The translations under genes were made by a program, and so were the position numbers. From assembly GCA_010031845.1 (NCBI GenBank), contig RGYX01000006.1:1-15754 (forward strand): a stretch of 15,754 nt of DNA, read 5' to 3'. The notes below the pieces were generated by a model. It worked only from the letters and a program-made list of their open reading frames with translations, was not told where the DNA came from and made no database searches. Below, in pieces: positions 15,238 to 15,754 of the stretch. Numbering within the stretch: position 1 is the stretch's first letter; each line of letters begins with the position of its first letter. Source of the stretch: Verrucomicrobiota bacterium. GTDB lineage: Bacteria; Verrucomicrobiota; Verrucomicrobiia; Methylacidiphilales; Verrucolacustridaceae.

Positions 15238-15754
15238 TCATCCCCGCCAACCCAGGATCACCTTGGCCGTGTTCCTTCCACTGGCCCCAAAAACACCCCC
15301 CCCGGGATGAGTGCTGGCCCCGGTCAGATACAGATTCTTCATGGGGGTCTTGTAACAGGAAATTTCAGGGAGCGGACGGAACATAAACATCTGGTCCAAG
15401 CTCATCTCAAAATGCATTACGTTCCCCCGCAAGAGTCCCAAGTCCCGCTCCAGATCCAACGGGGTTTGGATATATCGCCCGATCATCTTCCCCTTCATAT
15501 TCGGGGCATACTGACAAACTAGGTCGTAGAGTTTGTCGGCCTCCCGCTCCCGGATCGCGTCCCAATTTTCGCCATTCTTCAATTCGTACGTGTGATACTG
15601 GGCCCAGGTGAACAGGGTGTGCTTCCCCTCGGGGGCCAGGGTCGGGTCAATGCCGGAGAAAGTCATGGCCACCACGCTTGGCTGGGCGGGCGGACGCCCC
15701 GCCAGATAATCCTGATAGCTGCTTTCCAGCATCGCCTGATCCCGGCAAAGCAAC
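15238..15754 (-). CDS. FAD-dependent oxidoreductase, PYROXD2/phytoene-dehydrogenase-like, C-terminal part
   Basis: Only the last 172 or so codons are in the window; the gene starts beyond the right edge, so no start can be given. The C-terminus has the block GNVMHFEMSLDQMFMFRP, then YKTPMKNLYLTGASTHPGGG and GASGRNTAKVIL, typical of PYROXD2-like and CrtI-like flavoproteins, where this segment completes the FAD site. The N-terminal GxGxxG dinucleotide motif is off the window. The substrate is unknown; relatives are often called NAD(P)/FAD-dependent oxidoreductase or phytoene desaturase, but carotenoid function should not be assumed. It is followed after 23 bases by the ACT-domain gene. Confidence 0.88.
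   Translation of the reverse strand, partial: LLCRDQAMLESSYQDYLAGRPPAQPSVVAMTFSGIDPTLAPEGKHTLFTWAQYHTYELKNGENWDAIREREADKLYDLVCQYAPNMKGKMIGRYIQTPLDLERDLGLLRGNVMHFEMSLDQMFMFRPLPEISCYKTPMKNLYLTGASTHPGGGVFGASGRNTAKVILGWRG

Overview
The window looks like chromosomal core-genome DNA from a GC-rich, Gram-negative-type, rod-forming bacterium. The combination of a full mre/rod operon ending in RNase G, CdaA next to GlmM, a futalosine-pathway gene, CstA and a PYROXD2-like oxidoreductase fits Verrucomicrobiota (PVC group) best. That placement is an inference from gene content and protein style, not a proven assignment. No rRNA, tRNA, CRISPR array, insertion sequence or prophage gene was seen, and no stretch over 300 bases lacks a gene.

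Nearly everything is read on the minus strand, so transcription runs from high to low coordinates. Right end (15754 to 13857): the C-terminal part of a FAD-dependent oxidoreductase, an ACT-domain protein, and a broken mqnC (menaquinone biosynthesis). A strong hairpin at 13817-13840 separates this group from the only plus-strand gene, a small secreted protein (13422-13811). Centre right: divergent from it lies cstA (13339-11342), then a secreted purple-acid-phosphatase-like protein (11280-10051).

Centre: cdaA (c-di-AMP synthase), glmM (phosphoglucosamine mutase) and tal (transaldolase) are tightly packed (10006-6737). Left: mreB, mreC, mreD, mrdA (PBP2), rodA and rng follow (6612-1), with overlaps of 1 to 4 bases at mreC/mreD, mreD/mrdA and mrdA/rodA. 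Together these blocks make the activated amino-sugar precursor (GlmM), a second messenger tied to wall homeostasis (CdaA) and the elongasome that inserts lateral wall (MreBCD, PBP2, RodA).

The most notable observation is that two genes are damaged while their neighbours are intact. rodA lacks about a dozen conserved codons near 993 and changes frame there. mqnC has two separate out-of-frame deletions, near 14195 and 14061, and its conserved segments lie in three different frames. The conserved protein sequence on both sides of every break is still excellent, so the lesions are either very recent or errors in the assembled sequence. A second point is that CdaA carries an extra C-terminal membrane helix exactly where the usual partner gene cdaR is missing between cdaA and glmM. 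I found no clearly novel multi-gene system.
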